A stretch of DNA of 64,000 bases from an uncultured Winogradskyella sp. Lineage in GTDB: Bacteria; Bacteroidota; Bacteroidia; Flavobacteriales; Flavobacteriaceae. The notes under the pieces were generated by a model. The model worked only from the letters and a program-made list of their open reading frames with translations. It searched no databases and had not been told where the DNA came from. The DNA is taken from NCBI RefSeq assembly GCF_947498345.1, contig NZ_CANMJY010000008.1, positions 62,001-126,000 on the forward strand. Direction: 5' to 3'. Of this stretch, positions 8,809 to 17,462 are shown piece after piece (the first letter of the stretch is position 1; each line of letters begins with the position of its first letter). A program made the translations under genes and the position numbers.

Positions 8809-9354
8809 ATGACAGAACAAGACTTATATAAACTGAGATTTCCTATAGGTGAATTTAAAAAACCCGAACACATTACCCAGCAACATATAAATCAATGGAT
8901 CAACTCAATTGAAACATTACCTCAACGGATATTTTCAGTCACAAAAAATCTCAGTGAAACTGAGTTAAATTACAAATATAGACCAGATGGCTGGACCATA
9001 AAACAAGTAGTACATCATTGTGCAGATAGCCACATAAATAGTATTATTAGATTTAAACTTGCAATGACAGAAGACACACCAACTATTAGACCGTATTTTG
9101 AAGATCGTTTTGCAAAACTTATAGATTATTCTGAGCCTCTGGATGCATCTATTTCGATTCTTAAAGGTGTGCACGCTAAACTTGGTGTTTTACTAAAAAG
9201 TTTTTCTGAAGACGATTTAAAACGTGAATTTGTACATCCAGAACATGGTAAGCACTTTACACTTGAAGAAACTATTGGCACCTATGCCTGGCACAGCAAT
9301 CATCATTTTGCACATATAGAGCAAGCAATACAACACAAAGGGATGTTTAATTGA
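8809..9354 (+). CDS. DinB/YfiT-type putative metal-dependent transferase
   Basis: 181 residues from the ATG at 8809. A longer reading from TTG at 8803 would overlap the previous stop and adds only two residues, so I rejected it. Four-helix DinB-superfamily protein of the YfiT/BstA subgroup, with metal-ligand histidines in VVHHCADSH (about 64-72) and YAWHSNHHFAHIEQA near the end. Relatives include bacillithiol S-transferases and thiol-dependent hydrolases, but Bacteroidota homologues have no firmly assigned reaction. It starts 2 bases after the PagL-like gene, so it is probably the last gene of that operon. Confidence 0.82.
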   Translation: MTEQDLYKLRFPIGEFKKPEHITQQHINQWINSIETLPQRIFSVTKNLSETELNYKYRPDGWTIKQVVHHCADSHINSIIRFKLAMTEDTPTIRPYFEDRFAKLIDYSEPLDASISILKGVHAKLGVLLKSFSEDDLKREFVHPEHGKHFTLEETIGTYAWHSNHHFAHIEQAIQHKGMFN

Positions 9355-9395
9355 TTAAAGTAACAACCATAATTAATAAATCTAAGTAAAATTAG

Positions 9396-10697
9396 TTAAG
9401 GCGTACCATTTGCTGTTTCTTGTCGTCTTTCTTTTTCTTTTTGCTTTTCCAGGTTCTTCCTTATCTTTTCAATAGCAGATTCAATAGATTTGTCAGGTTC
9501 AATTAAATTATAAGCTCCCCAAAAATTTGGATCAGAAAATCCCGAAATAGCATCGGTGATAATTACTGACGGTCTAAGCCTGTTCTTACCTTTTATTTTT
9601 CGCTCTTCGGTATTGATTTCCCAATCAGTTACAGCCATTTCACTAGATAATGTATATATCTTATTGAAAATTTCCCGCTTCTTTTTTACCTTAAATTTTA
9701 AATTTAGGTTAGAATAGCTATAATACCACTTATTGCCTTTGGCTTTATAATCAACTTTATAAGTTGCCACTAATGGGTAGACAACAATACTACTAGGCTT
9801 CTTTTTTACCAGCAAATTTTTACTTTTACTTTTATTACTTACATCTAAAGCATAATTTGCACTTACTAATGCCAGTGATTGTGAGTCTATATAAAGTTTA
9901 CCACTATAGTTTAGATTTAGTCCATTATTTTTTGATTTAAAATCTACCACATACACACTTCTATTATTCACTGTGGAGGGCTCATTAAAAGTAAAGCTAT
10001 AACTACTTATGGTTTCGTCTGTGAAAATATATTCAGGATATTTCATAATATCTAAATATATCGTTGAAAATGGTCCTCCTTGCAGTTTTACAGATACAGT
10101 ATCTAAACGTTTATAATCTGTACTCTTCCTTGCCTTATTTAACTTTATAGCATCACGAACTAAGGATTGATTTGGGTATTTTAAAATATTAACCACAGCT
10201 TCAGTCAATGACACATTTCTATTACGTCGTTTAATGGTTTCTCTGTAAAACGCAGTCATATAAACCGATTGGTCTTGGTGGTTTTTGTCTTTATTCTTAA
10301 ACACCTTTCTAACTAAACCTTCAGCACTTTTATATGCAGATATATTAACGGTAGAAAGCTCAGTAACTGCTTCATATAGTTTTATAGTATTATCACTTTT
10401 AGATAATTCAGATAAAGGTAATACTCTTGTATTATAACCCAACAGGCTAATTATAACCTTAGAATCTAAATTCTCATTAGGAACTTTGAGTACAAAATCA
10501 CCCTCTGAGTTTGTAATAGTACTAATATTGGTCTCGTTAATACTAAGGCTGGCAGCATCTAATGCTTTATTAGATTTTCCGTCAATAACCCTTCCGCTAT
10601 ATTCGGTAAGGTTTACTTGAGCAAGTAATGAAAAAGGCACTAACATTATAGTAATACAAAAAACACTATAACGCCTTTTAAAGTCTAGAATTTTCAT
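9396..10697 (-). CDS. Secreted carboxypeptidase-like regulatory domain protein
   Basis: 433 residues from ATG 10697; an upstream TTG at 10730 would put 11 residues ahead of an otherwise normal signal peptide. The signal peptide ends near LLAQ. A CarboxypepD_reg-like beta-sandwich is at about 25-110 (YSGRVIDGKSNKALDAASLS and SEGDFVLKVP). A large beta-rich region follows that is common in flavobacterial proteins and of unknown function. The C-terminus is a charged Lys/Glu helix (IEKIRKNLEKQKEKERR). It probably sits in the periplasm or at the outer membrane. It is convergent with the DinB-like gene and has no clear operon partner. Confidence 0.78.
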   Translation of the reverse strand: MKILDFKRRYSVFCITIMLVPFSLLAQVNLTEYSGRVIDGKSNKALDAASLSINETNISTITNSEGDFVLKVPNENLDSKVIISLLGYNTRVLPLSELSKSDNTIKLYEAVTELSTVNISAYKSAEGLVRKVFKNKDKNHQDQSVYMTAFYRETIKRRNRNVSLTEAVVNILKYPNQSLVRDAIKLNKARKSTDYKRLDTVSVKLQGGPFSTIYLDIMKYPEYIFTDETISSYSFTFNEPSTVNNRSVYVVDFKSKNNGLNLNYSGKLYIDSQSLALVSANYALDVSNKSKSKNLLVKKKPSSIVVYPLVATYKVDYKAKGNKWYYSYSNLNLKFKVKKKREIFNKIYTLSSEMAVTDWEINTEERKIKGKNRLRPSVIITDAISGFSDPNFWGAYNLIEPDKSIESAIEKIRKNLEKQKEKERRQETANGTP

Positions 10698-10814
10698 GAT
10701 GGTAATATTTAAAATTTGGCCTATCACCAAGATACGTTAAATAGGCGGAAAATTCTATAAATCAAAATGTTAAACCGTACACTTTAAAACTTTTTAACGC
10801 ATTTTATGAGGAAT

Positions 10815-12758
10815 TTACATACGTTCTGGCACATCAATGCCTAAAACACTAAATGCATTCTTAATGGTTTGCCCTACAGTTTTAGATAATGCCACTCTAA
10901 ACGTTTTTTCCTCTTCAGTATCGGCTCCAAGAATAGATACATTTTGATAAAAAGAATTAAAATCTTTCACCACATCGTATGTATAGTTGGCAATCAAAGC
11001 CGGACTATGTTGCTCTGCAGCATTCTGAATTACATCCGGAAATTGTTCTAACTGCTTTAACAACTGCTTTTCTTTGTTATGAAGAGACACGCCGACCGCA
11101 CTCATTATACCATCATCTTTAATATCAGATTTTCTTAAAATAGACTGTATTCTTGCATAGGTATATTGAATAAATGGTCCTGTATTACCTTGAAAATCTA
11201 TAGATTCTTTTGGATCGAATAAAATACGTTTTTTAGGATCCACTTTTAAAATGTAATATTTAAGTGCTCCCAAACCAATGGTTTTATAGAGTGCTTTCTT
11301 CTCATCTTCTGAGTATTCTTCAAGTTTTCCTAATTCTTTAGAAATCTCCTCGGCAGTATCTGCCATTTCTTGTATTAAATCATCAGCATCAACTACAGTT
11401 CCTTCTCTACTCTTCATTTTTCCACTTGGTAAATCTACCATACCATAACTTAAATGGAATAGATTTTTAGCCCAATCAAAACCAAGTTTCTTTAAAATTA
11501 AGAATAAGACCTTAAAGTGATAATCTTGCTCATTACCAACCGTATAAACCATACCGCCAACATCTGGGTAATCGTTGATTCTTTGTATGGCAGTACCAAT
11601 ATCTTGTGTCATATACACCGCAGTACCATCACTACGTAATACTATTTTTTCGTCTAATCCATCCTCAGTTAAATCGCACCAAACTGAGCCATCATCTTTC
11701 TTAAAAAAGACTCCCGTTTTTAGACCTTCTGCAATGAATTCTTTTCCTAAAAGATAGGTTTGACTTTCATAATAATATTTATCAAAATCAACACCTATGT
11801 TCTTGTAAGTCACTTCAAAGCCATCATAAACCCAACCGTTCATTTTTTTCCAAAGCGCAACCACATCTTTATCTCCAGCTTCCCATTTTTGAAGCATAGT
11901 ATATGCTGAAGTCATGATTTCCGTTCTATTTCTTGCAAAATCATTTATCATCGAAACCTCTTTTTCAATCTTCTTATCAATTGAATTAATTTCATTGACA
12001 TCATTGCTATTTTCTATAATTGCTTTCTTTTTTTCTTTTAGTTCTTCTATCAATTCAACACTTTGTTGAATTACGTGTCCTCCAACAACTGGTGGAGCAA
12101 TTATTCCAGTAATATAGTTGTTAAAAATGCGTTTAGCTTGTTTTCTTAGTTCTTCCTCAAATCTCACATAATAATTCCCAACCAGCTTATCGCCTTTCAA
12201 TCCAGTAGATTCTGGTGTTTCTCCATTTCCATATCGCTGCCAGGCCAACATACTTTTACAAATATGAATTCCTCGGTCATTGATAATTTGGGTTTTGTAA
12301 ACTTTCTTTCCTGAAGCTTTTAAGATTTCAGCAACAGAATAACCTAAAAGCACATTTCTTACATGGCCAAGATGTAAAGGCTTATTTGTGTTTGGTGAAG
12401 AATATTCTACCATTACAGCTTTATCATCTTTTATATCTGAAAAACCATAATTAGCTTCATTTTTAATACTGTTGAAAAAATTAACGTAGTAAGAATCATC
12501 GATTTCAATATTCAAGAAACCTTTAACAACATTAAAACCTTTAACTAAATCTACATTATCTTGTAAGTACTGACCAACTTGTTCGCCAATTACAGCAGGA
12601 TTACCTTTAACCACACGCAACATTGGAAACACAACAACTGTAATATCTCCAGCAAACTCTTTGCGAGTCGCCTGAAATTCTACAGTTTCTAATTCTGATT
12701 GAAACAAGGCTTTTACAGCTGTTTTTACATGTAATTCTAAAGTATCTTGAAGCTTCAT
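10815..12758 (-). CDS. argS: Arginyl-tRNA synthetase with an unusual insertion
   Basis: 647 residues. Class I synthetase charging tRNA-Arg. An additional-domain region at the N-terminus precedes the HIGH motif as HLGH at 129-132 (SSPNTNKPLHLGHVRN). The KMSKS equivalent is GKMKSREG at about 446-453, and a DALR anticodon-binding domain ends in GIDVPERM. Flavobacterial ArgS is normally about 590 residues. The extra 55 or so lie between YYVRFEEELRKQ (about 197) and YTMLQKWEAG (about 286), in the catalytic-domain insertion, as a charged helical segment. The reading frame is intact and the flanks are normal. The gene is monocistronic, divergent from a VOC protein. Confidence 0.96.
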   Translation of the reverse strand: MKLQDTLELHVKTAVKALFQSELETVEFQATRKEFAGDITVVVFPMLRVVKGNPAVIGEQVGQYLQDNVDLVKGFNVVKGFLNIEIDDSYYVNFFNSIKNEANYGFSDIKDDKAVMVEYSSPNTNKPLHLGHVRNVLLGYSVAEILKASGKKVYKTQIINDRGIHICKSMLAWQRYGNGETPESTGLKGDKLVGNYYVRFEEELRKQAKRIFNNYITGIIAPPVVGGHVIQQSVELIEELKEKKKAIIENSNDVNEINSIDKKIEKEVSMINDFARNRTEIMTSAYTMLQKWEAGDKDVVALWKKMNGWVYDGFEVTYKNIGVDFDKYYYESQTYLLGKEFIAEGLKTGVFFKKDDGSVWCDLTEDGLDEKIVLRSDGTAVYMTQDIGTAIQRINDYPDVGGMVYTVGNEQDYHFKVLFLILKKLGFDWAKNLFHLSYGMVDLPSGKMKSREGTVVDADDLIQEMADTAEEISKELGKLEEYSEDEKKALYKTIGLGALKYYILKVDPKKRILFDPKESIDFQGNTGPFIQYTYARIQSILRKSDIKDDGIMSAVGVSLHNKEKQLLKQLEQFPDVIQNAAEQHSPALIANYTYDVVKDFNSFYQNVSILGADTEEEKTFRVALSKTVGQTIKNAFSVLGIDVPERM

Positions 12759-12791
12759 ATTCGGCTTATGCTTTGGTATTTAAAACGCTTG

Positions 12792-12799
12792 CAAAGATA
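12792..12799 (-). promoter_or_regulatory. -7 element of the argS promoter
   Basis: Minus-strand TATCTTTG, matching TAnnTTTG, 33 bases before the argS ATG. No convincing TTTG at -33. Consensus match only. Confidence 0.55.
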
Positions 12800-12875
12800 G
12801 GAGTTTTATTATTTTATTAAGATTTTAAACATCTTAATTCTTTATTTTTAAAGTTGTACAAACGCGTCAATCAAA

Positions 12876-13244
12876 ATGGATAGAAAAGAACATTTACTCA
12901 GAGGTATTCCTGTTTTAGCTTCACTTAATATCAAAAAAACGGTAGAGTTCTATAAAACGAAACTAGGCTTCAATAGGCAAGGCTATTTAGACGATAACTA
13001 TGCTATTATTGCGAGAGATAATTTTGTAGTTCATTTTTGGAAATGTAATGATAAAATTCATCCAGAAAACACAAGTTGTTATGTCGATGTAAAAGATATA
13101 GACACGCTTTACAAAGAATTAAAGCCTCATGGTGTCATTCATCCTAATGGGCAATTAGAAGATAAACCATATGGAATGAGAGAATTTGCCATATTAGATG
13201 AAGATGGAAATTTAATTAAATTTGGACAAGAACTTTCTGAATGA
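12876..13244 (+). CDS. VOC (glyoxalase/bleomycin-resistance fold) protein
   Basis: 122 residues with the beta-alpha-beta-beta-beta VOC layout: IPVLASLNIKKTVEFYKTKL at the N-terminal half and FAILDEDGNLIKFGQ at the end. It resembles the small bleomycin-resistance-type members, which act as dimers that sequester or modify hydrophobic ligands. The sequence does not reveal substrate or metal use. It lies 25 bases upstream of a GH53 lipoprotein gene and may be cotranscribed with it, without an obvious functional link. Confidence 0.85.
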   Translation: MDRKEHLLRGIPVLASLNIKKTVEFYKTKLGFNRQGYLDDNYAIIARDNFVVHFWKCNDKIHPENTSCYVDVKDIDTLYKELKPHGVIHPNGQLEDKPYGMREFAILDEDGNLIKFGQELSE

Positions 13245-13269
13245 TTAGTACTAAAACATAAAATGCTTC

Positions 13270-14394
13270 ATGAAACCGTTAAAAATTACTTTTATTGCTC
13301 TTCTTATGATATTGGTTTCTTGCTCTAAAAGTGACGAATCTATTAGTACGAATGAAGATTCTAAGTTCTATAAAGGCATGGACTTGTCATTTCAAAGTGA
13401 ATTAGAAGATTATAATATAGACTATAAAGATGCTGATGGTAATGCTATTGAACTATTAGATTTTATAAAATCAAAAGGAACAAATCTGGTTCGCCTAAAA
13501 CTCTGGCACACACCTCAGGATGGAGAAAATAGTCTAGAAGATGTAAAAGCTTATGCACTTAAAGTAAAAGCAAAAAACATGGACTTTTTATTGAACTTTC
13601 ACTACAGTGATTATTGGGCAGATCCAGGGACGCAAACACCACCTGTTGCATGGCAAGGTATGACTACAACTCAAGTAAAGGTTGGCATATACAACTATAC
13701 AAAAGATGTTGTTACACAATTAAAAGCACAAAACACGTTGCCAGATATGATTCAAATTGGTAACGAAACCGATAGCGGCTTTCTTTGGGATCATGGTAAA
13801 GTATGGGATGAATTCAGCAATAATTGGATAAATTACGCCAACTTAGTTTCTGAAGCCATAAGAGCAGTCAGAGAAGTGGATACCGAAAATAAAGTGCGTA
13901 TAATGCTTCATCATTCAAGTGTAGAAAATGCGATATTTTTCTTTAACGAACTGCAGCCTTATACTATCGATTTTGATATTATTGGCTTGTCGTATTATCC
14001 GCAATTTCAGATTAGAGATCTCAATTTGGTAGCTTCAAAATTAAATACACTGGCTACTACGTTCAATAAAGATATTCTTATGGTAGAAGTGGCATATCCT
14101 TTCACCTTAGAGTGGAATGACAATCTGACCAATTTCATAGGAAGTGTTGACCAAACAATACCAGAGTTTTCGCCAACTCCTCAAGGTCAGAAAGCTTATT
14201 TTGAGTGGCTCGCAACAACCATAAAAAATATTCCAAATAATAAGGGCATTGGTTTTTGTTACTGGGCACCTGATTGGGTTGCTTTTAATGGTAATGAAAA
14301 TACTTCAACAAATGGCACATCTTGGGAAAATCAGTGTCTGTTTGATTTTAATCTTAAAGCCCTTCCTGCTATAGATATATTTAATTATAACTAA
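13270..14394 (+). CDS. GH53 endo-beta-1,4-galactanase lipoprotein
   Basis: 374 residues; lipoprotein signal ending LVSC (Cys18). GH53 family throughout: FYKGMDLSFQSELED, NLVRLKLWHTP, LLNFHYSDYWADPGTQ. The acid/base Glu is in IQIGNETDSG (E166) and the nucleophile Glu in LMVEVAYPF (E273). The enzyme cuts beta-1,4-galactan side chains of pectin or arabinogalactan. It is alone: no SusC/SusD pair, no GH2 galactosidase and no sulfatase is nearby, which is unusual for a flavobacterial glycanase. The acidic residues after the lipid-bearing cysteine (SKSDE) would fit surface display. Confidence 0.92.
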   Translation: MKPLKITFIALLMILVSCSKSDESISTNEDSKFYKGMDLSFQSELEDYNIDYKDADGNAIELLDFIKSKGTNLVRLKLWHTPQDGENSLEDVKAYALKVKAKNMDFLLNFHYSDYWADPGTQTPPVAWQGMTTTQVKVGIYNYTKDVVTQLKAQNTLPDMIQIGNETDSGFLWDHGKVWDEFSNNWINYANLVSEAIRAVREVDTENKVRIMLHHSSVENAIFFFNELQPYTIDFDIIGLSYYPQFQIRDLNLVASKLNTLATTFNKDILMVEVAYPFTLEWNDNLTNFIGSVDQTIPEFSPTPQGQKAYFEWLATTIKNIPNNKGIGFCYWAPDWVAFNGNENTSTNGTSWENQCLFDFNLKALPAIDIFNYN

Positions 14395-14723
14395 TTGATA
14401 TACAGATAATTAATAGTTTTGTGCATTTCATCGATAAAAGTGTAGTTTTTCTATGATTTTTGCCGTTAATCGATTTAGCATTTTTTTTATGAATTTCAAC
14501 CCTCAGTTCATCTAATTTATTGGTATTAAATCCTAATAATTAGTGTATTTGAGCGCATTATGGCATTTTTGGTAGGCTATTAATCAATGTCCCAAACATT
14601 AATGAGGCTTAATTATCAAACATTAACAACGTTGTTATTGTTTTGTGTTAACTTACTTTTGACGTCCCTCTATAAAAGTTTTTCACACCAAAACATTACA
14701 GTTCGTCTAATCTTAATTCGTAG
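14395..14723 (+). other. 329-bp AT-rich gene-free stretch before the sensor kinase
   Basis: No ORF, tRNA or terminator with a clear stem was found. The right part holds the perfect palindrome AACAACGTTGTT (14626-14637) and a good housekeeping promoter (see 14631-14661), giving the kinase mRNA a leader of about 55 bases. The left 200 bases show nothing I can interpret. Confidence 0.6.
14631..14661 (+). promoter_or_regulatory. Promoter of the TPR sensor kinase gene
   Basis: GTTG at 14631-14634, a 19-base spacer and TACTTTTG at 14654-14661. This matches the Bacteroidota -33 TTTG / -7 TAnnTTTG pair at the optimal spacing. The palindrome AACAACGTTGTT overlaps the -33 element and could be an operator. 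Confidence 0.65.
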
Positions 14724-16778
14724 ATGAAACAGTTACTGACATTAGCTGTTTGTCTGGCGTCTCTTTTTGTTTTTTCTCAAAACGAAAAGATAGATGACCT
14801 TACGGTAAAATTGGCTTATCAAAACCAAGACTCTACCAAGGTAGACATGTCACTAATGCTCATTGAAGAACTCTTTGCCGTTAAAGATTATAAAAAGGCT
14901 TTGCTTTATGTTAACCAAACAGCAAAACTCTCAGAAAAGTTAAATTACACCAGAGGATTGGCTGAAAGTACTTATTACAGAGCACTAGTTTACAGTCAAC
15001 GTAACGATTACTATAACGCCATTGATAATTATAATAAATCCCGAAAATATTACCTTCAGTTAAGTGATACCTTAGGAGTTGCCAAAGTAAGCAATAGTAT
15101 TGGGCTCATTGAAATAAAACGTGGCAACTATGCCATTGGATTAAAAAATTCATTATCTGCTATTGATATATTTGAAAAACAAGGGCTTAAAGATGAGCTC
15201 AGTTCTGCATACAACAACTTAGCTGAGGCGTATTTTAAAACCAATCAAATTGATAAAGCTATTGATTTTAACCATAAAGCTTTAGAAGTTAGAACAGAAA
15301 TTAATGATAAAGCTGGTATTATAATATCAACTAAAAATATTGCTAATCTTTATTCTCTGCGAAAAGAACATCGTAAGGCCATTGAATATTACGAAAAAGT
15401 ATTAAAGCTTATTAATCCAGAAACTGACCAAGATATACGTGGAGAGATTCTTCCAAAACTTGGAAGCGAATATTTAGAATTCAGAGAATATGAAAAAGCT
15501 TCGGAATATTTGGTAGAAGGATTAAGGTATAATAGAAAACAAGGAAATCAGGAAGGTATCCTTAGGGCATTAAACGCTATCGGTAACTTAAATCTTCAGA
15601 AACGAAAGGTACGATTGGCAGAAATTCAACTTAATGAAGCGTATTCAATTGCTCAAAAAATTGACAATAAAGTCGAACTTCTAGAAAATTACAAACTTCA
15701 CATAGCTCTAGATTCTACTCGAGGATATTTTCAGAATGCTTTCTTTTGGCAAAATAAATATTATGACTTAAAGGAAACACTTTCTAAGGTTGACCAACCC
15801 GTTTTTCCTTCTGATGTTGAGCCGTTAGATTTAAATACAACCAACTCAATAGAAGACGAACTCAATAATTTTGAAGACCAAAACGAAACCACTGAAAAAT
15901 CGTGGTTAAATAATCCTCTTTTTACATATGGTACATTAGTAGCGTTAGCTGTCTTTTTAACCCTTCTATTATTTAGCTATCTGAAAAACAAAAAACTTAG
16001 GACTACCATTATTGCTCAAAAAGAACAACTAGATCATGAGCAAATACGAAACGAAACTATTCTTGAGCAAACACATCATCTTGAAGAAGTAAACCAAGTA
16101 AAAGATAAGCTCTTCTCAATAGTTTCTCATGATTTAAAAGATTCTATTTCGTCCATAAAGGCCTTCTTAGATTTATTAAAGGAAGATAGCATTTCAAAAG
16201 AAGAGTTTAAAGAATTAATCCCAGAATTGAGTGAAAATGCCAATAACGCATCTTCACTTTTATTTAATTTACTGAATTGGTCTAAGTCGCAAATGCAAAA
16301 CTTAGAACCTAAACCAGAATTGTTTAACATTCAGGAGGTATTCCATACTAAAATGGCATTGGTAGAACAAAAAGTTGAAGATAAGCGCATTGTACTCATT
16401 GACGAATCCCAACGCGACTTTGTATATGCTGATAAGAGTATGGTTGAGATTGTAATTCAGAATTTAATTACCAATGCGGTTAAGTTTAGTAGAACAGGTG
16501 ATGTTATTACCGTATCTAACCAAGATGTTGATGGCAAAGTATTAATCTGTGTTGAAGATACAGGAGTTGGTATTTCCAGAGAAAATATTGACAAGCTGTT
16601 TAATGCCAACAAAAACTTTACGACTGTTGGTACCAAAAACGAAAAAGGTACTGGTCTGGGCTTAACCATAGCTAAAGATTTAGTAGAACTTAATGACGGA
16701 AGGATTTGGGTAGAAAGCATTCAAAACGTTGGTAGCAAATTCTTTATAGAGTTACCAAAAGCTGCTCCACGAACTTAA
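14724..16778 (+). CDS. TPR-containing sensor histidine kinase (orphan)
   Basis: 684 residues. A signal peptide ends near VFSQ. About seven to eight tetratricopeptide repeats fill residues 30-390 in the periplasm. One membrane helix is at about 400-420 (TLVALAVFLTLLLFSYL), followed by a short coiled coil. The HisKA phosphoacceptor is His468 in FSIVSHDLKDSISS, and the HATPase domain has N box ITNAVKFS (about 582), G1 VEDTGVGIS and G2 GTGLGLTIAKD. No response regulator is adjacent, so the partner must be elsewhere. The TPR sensor portion suggests it reads a protein or peptide cue. Confidence 0.93.
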   Translation: MKQLLTLAVCLASLFVFSQNEKIDDLTVKLAYQNQDSTKVDMSLMLIEELFAVKDYKKALLYVNQTAKLSEKLNYTRGLAESTYYRALVYSQRNDYYNAIDNYNKSRKYYLQLSDTLGVAKVSNSIGLIEIKRGNYAIGLKNSLSAIDIFEKQGLKDELSSAYNNLAEAYFKTNQIDKAIDFNHKALEVRTEINDKAGIIISTKNIANLYSLRKEHRKAIEYYEKVLKLINPETDQDIRGEILPKLGSEYLEFREYEKASEYLVEGLRYNRKQGNQEGILRALNAIGNLNLQKRKVRLAEIQLNEAYSIAQKIDNKVELLENYKLHIALDSTRGYFQNAFFWQNKYYDLKETLSKVDQPVFPSDVEPLDLNTTNSIEDELNNFEDQNETTEKSWLNNPLFTYGTLVALAVFLTLLLFSYLKNKKLRTTIIAQKEQLDHEQIRNETILEQTHHLEEVNQVKDKLFSIVSHDLKDSISSIKAFLDLLKEDSISKEEFKELIPELSENANNASSLLFNLLNWSKSQMQNLEPKPELFNIQEVFHTKMALVEQKVEDKRIVLIDESQRDFVYADKSMVEIVIQNLITNAVKFSRTGDVITVSNQDVDGKVLICVEDTGVGISRENIDKLFNANKNFTTVGTKNEKGTGLGLTIAKDLVELNDGRIWVESIQNVGSKFFIELPKAAPRT

Positions 16779-16786
16779 TTTATTTT

Positions 16787-16815
16787 ATCTATATTTAGAG
16801 CTCTAAAATATAGAT
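16787..16815 (+). promoter_or_regulatory. Inverted repeat directly before the CpcT-like gene
   Basis: ATCTATATTTAGAG followed at once by CTCTAAAATATAGAT: a 14-pair inverted repeat with one extra base in the right arm, ending 2 bases before the ATG at 16818. No T-tract follows, so it is a poor terminator. It could be a protein-binding site or an mRNA hairpin limiting translation start. Confidence 0.5.
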
Positions 16816-16817
16816 AT

Positions 16818-17462
16818 ATGAAACGCTTACTCCCTTTTTTAGTCCTAATTATTTCTTTTTTAAGCTGTAAAAATGATGTTAAAACAGATACTACAAAAGA
16901 AACAATTAAAGAAGACACCGAGCTCAAAGAGTTATTTACTTTAATGCAGGGGTCTTTTAATTCTGAAGTACAATCGCAAGTCGATTCATCTTACTACAAT
17001 ATCTCATTACATATGTACCCAATTTGGGAAGATAAGGAAGGCCATTTTTTATATGTAGAACAAGCTTTAAATCGCATGCAAGACAGACCTTATCGCCAAC
17101 GTATTTATGAAGTTACCAGAGCTTCGGACAGCACATTTAGCTCGGCTGTTTACAAATTAGATGTAGATTCACTTTGGATTGGTAAATGGAAGACACCTAA
17201 GGCTTTCGACTCTATTTCGTTAAAAGACATTGCTCTAAAAGAAGGTTGTGAAGTCATTTTAAAACGTTTAGCACCAAACCATTATATGGGAAAAACCGGA
17301 GACGAAACTTGTGTAAGCACTATGCGCGGAGCATCTTATGCTAGAAGTGAGGTTGAGATTTTAGAAGATAAAATTATGTCTTGGGACCGCGGATTTGATG
17401 CTGAAGGTAATTATGTTTGGGGAGCCGAAAAAGGGCCGTATATTTTTAATAAACTCGATTAA
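16818..17462 (+). CDS. CpcT/CpeT-like lipoprotein
   Basis: 214 residues; lipoprotein signal ending FLSC (Cys17). The body matches the CpcT/CpeT family: LMQGSFNSEVQSQVD, YNISLHMYPIW, YVEQALNRMQDRPYRQRIYE, and an MRGASYARSEVEIL-type C-terminal strand. In cyanobacteria this family attaches bilins to phycobiliproteins. Bacteroidota have no phycobilisomes, and here the protein is a lipid-anchored envelope protein, so the cyanobacterial function cannot be transferred. It probably keeps the small beta-barrel fold with a different, unknown ligand. Its stop overlaps the stop of the convergent ctlX gene by 4 bases. Confidence 0.82.
   Translation: MKRLLPFLVLIISFLSCKNDVKTDTTKETIKEDTELKELFTLMQGSFNSEVQSQVDSSYYNISLHMYPIWEDKEGHFLYVEQALNRMQDRPYRQRIYEVTRASDSTFSSAVYKLDVDSLWIGKWKTPKAFDSISLKDIALKEGCEVILKRLAPNHYMGKTGDETCVSTMRGASYARSEVEILEDKIMSWDRGFDAEGNYVWGAEKGPYIFNKLD

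Noticed and set aside
4219-9354. A polysaccharide utilisation locus around the TonB receptor
   Set aside because: There is no SusD, glycoside hydrolase or sulfatase in the cluster, and the receptor has only an STN domain, no CarboxypepD_reg domain.
16818-17462. A phycobilisome-related function for the CpcT/CpeT-like protein
   Set aside because: No phycobiliprotein or bilin genes are present, the organism type lacks antennae, and the protein is a lipoprotein.
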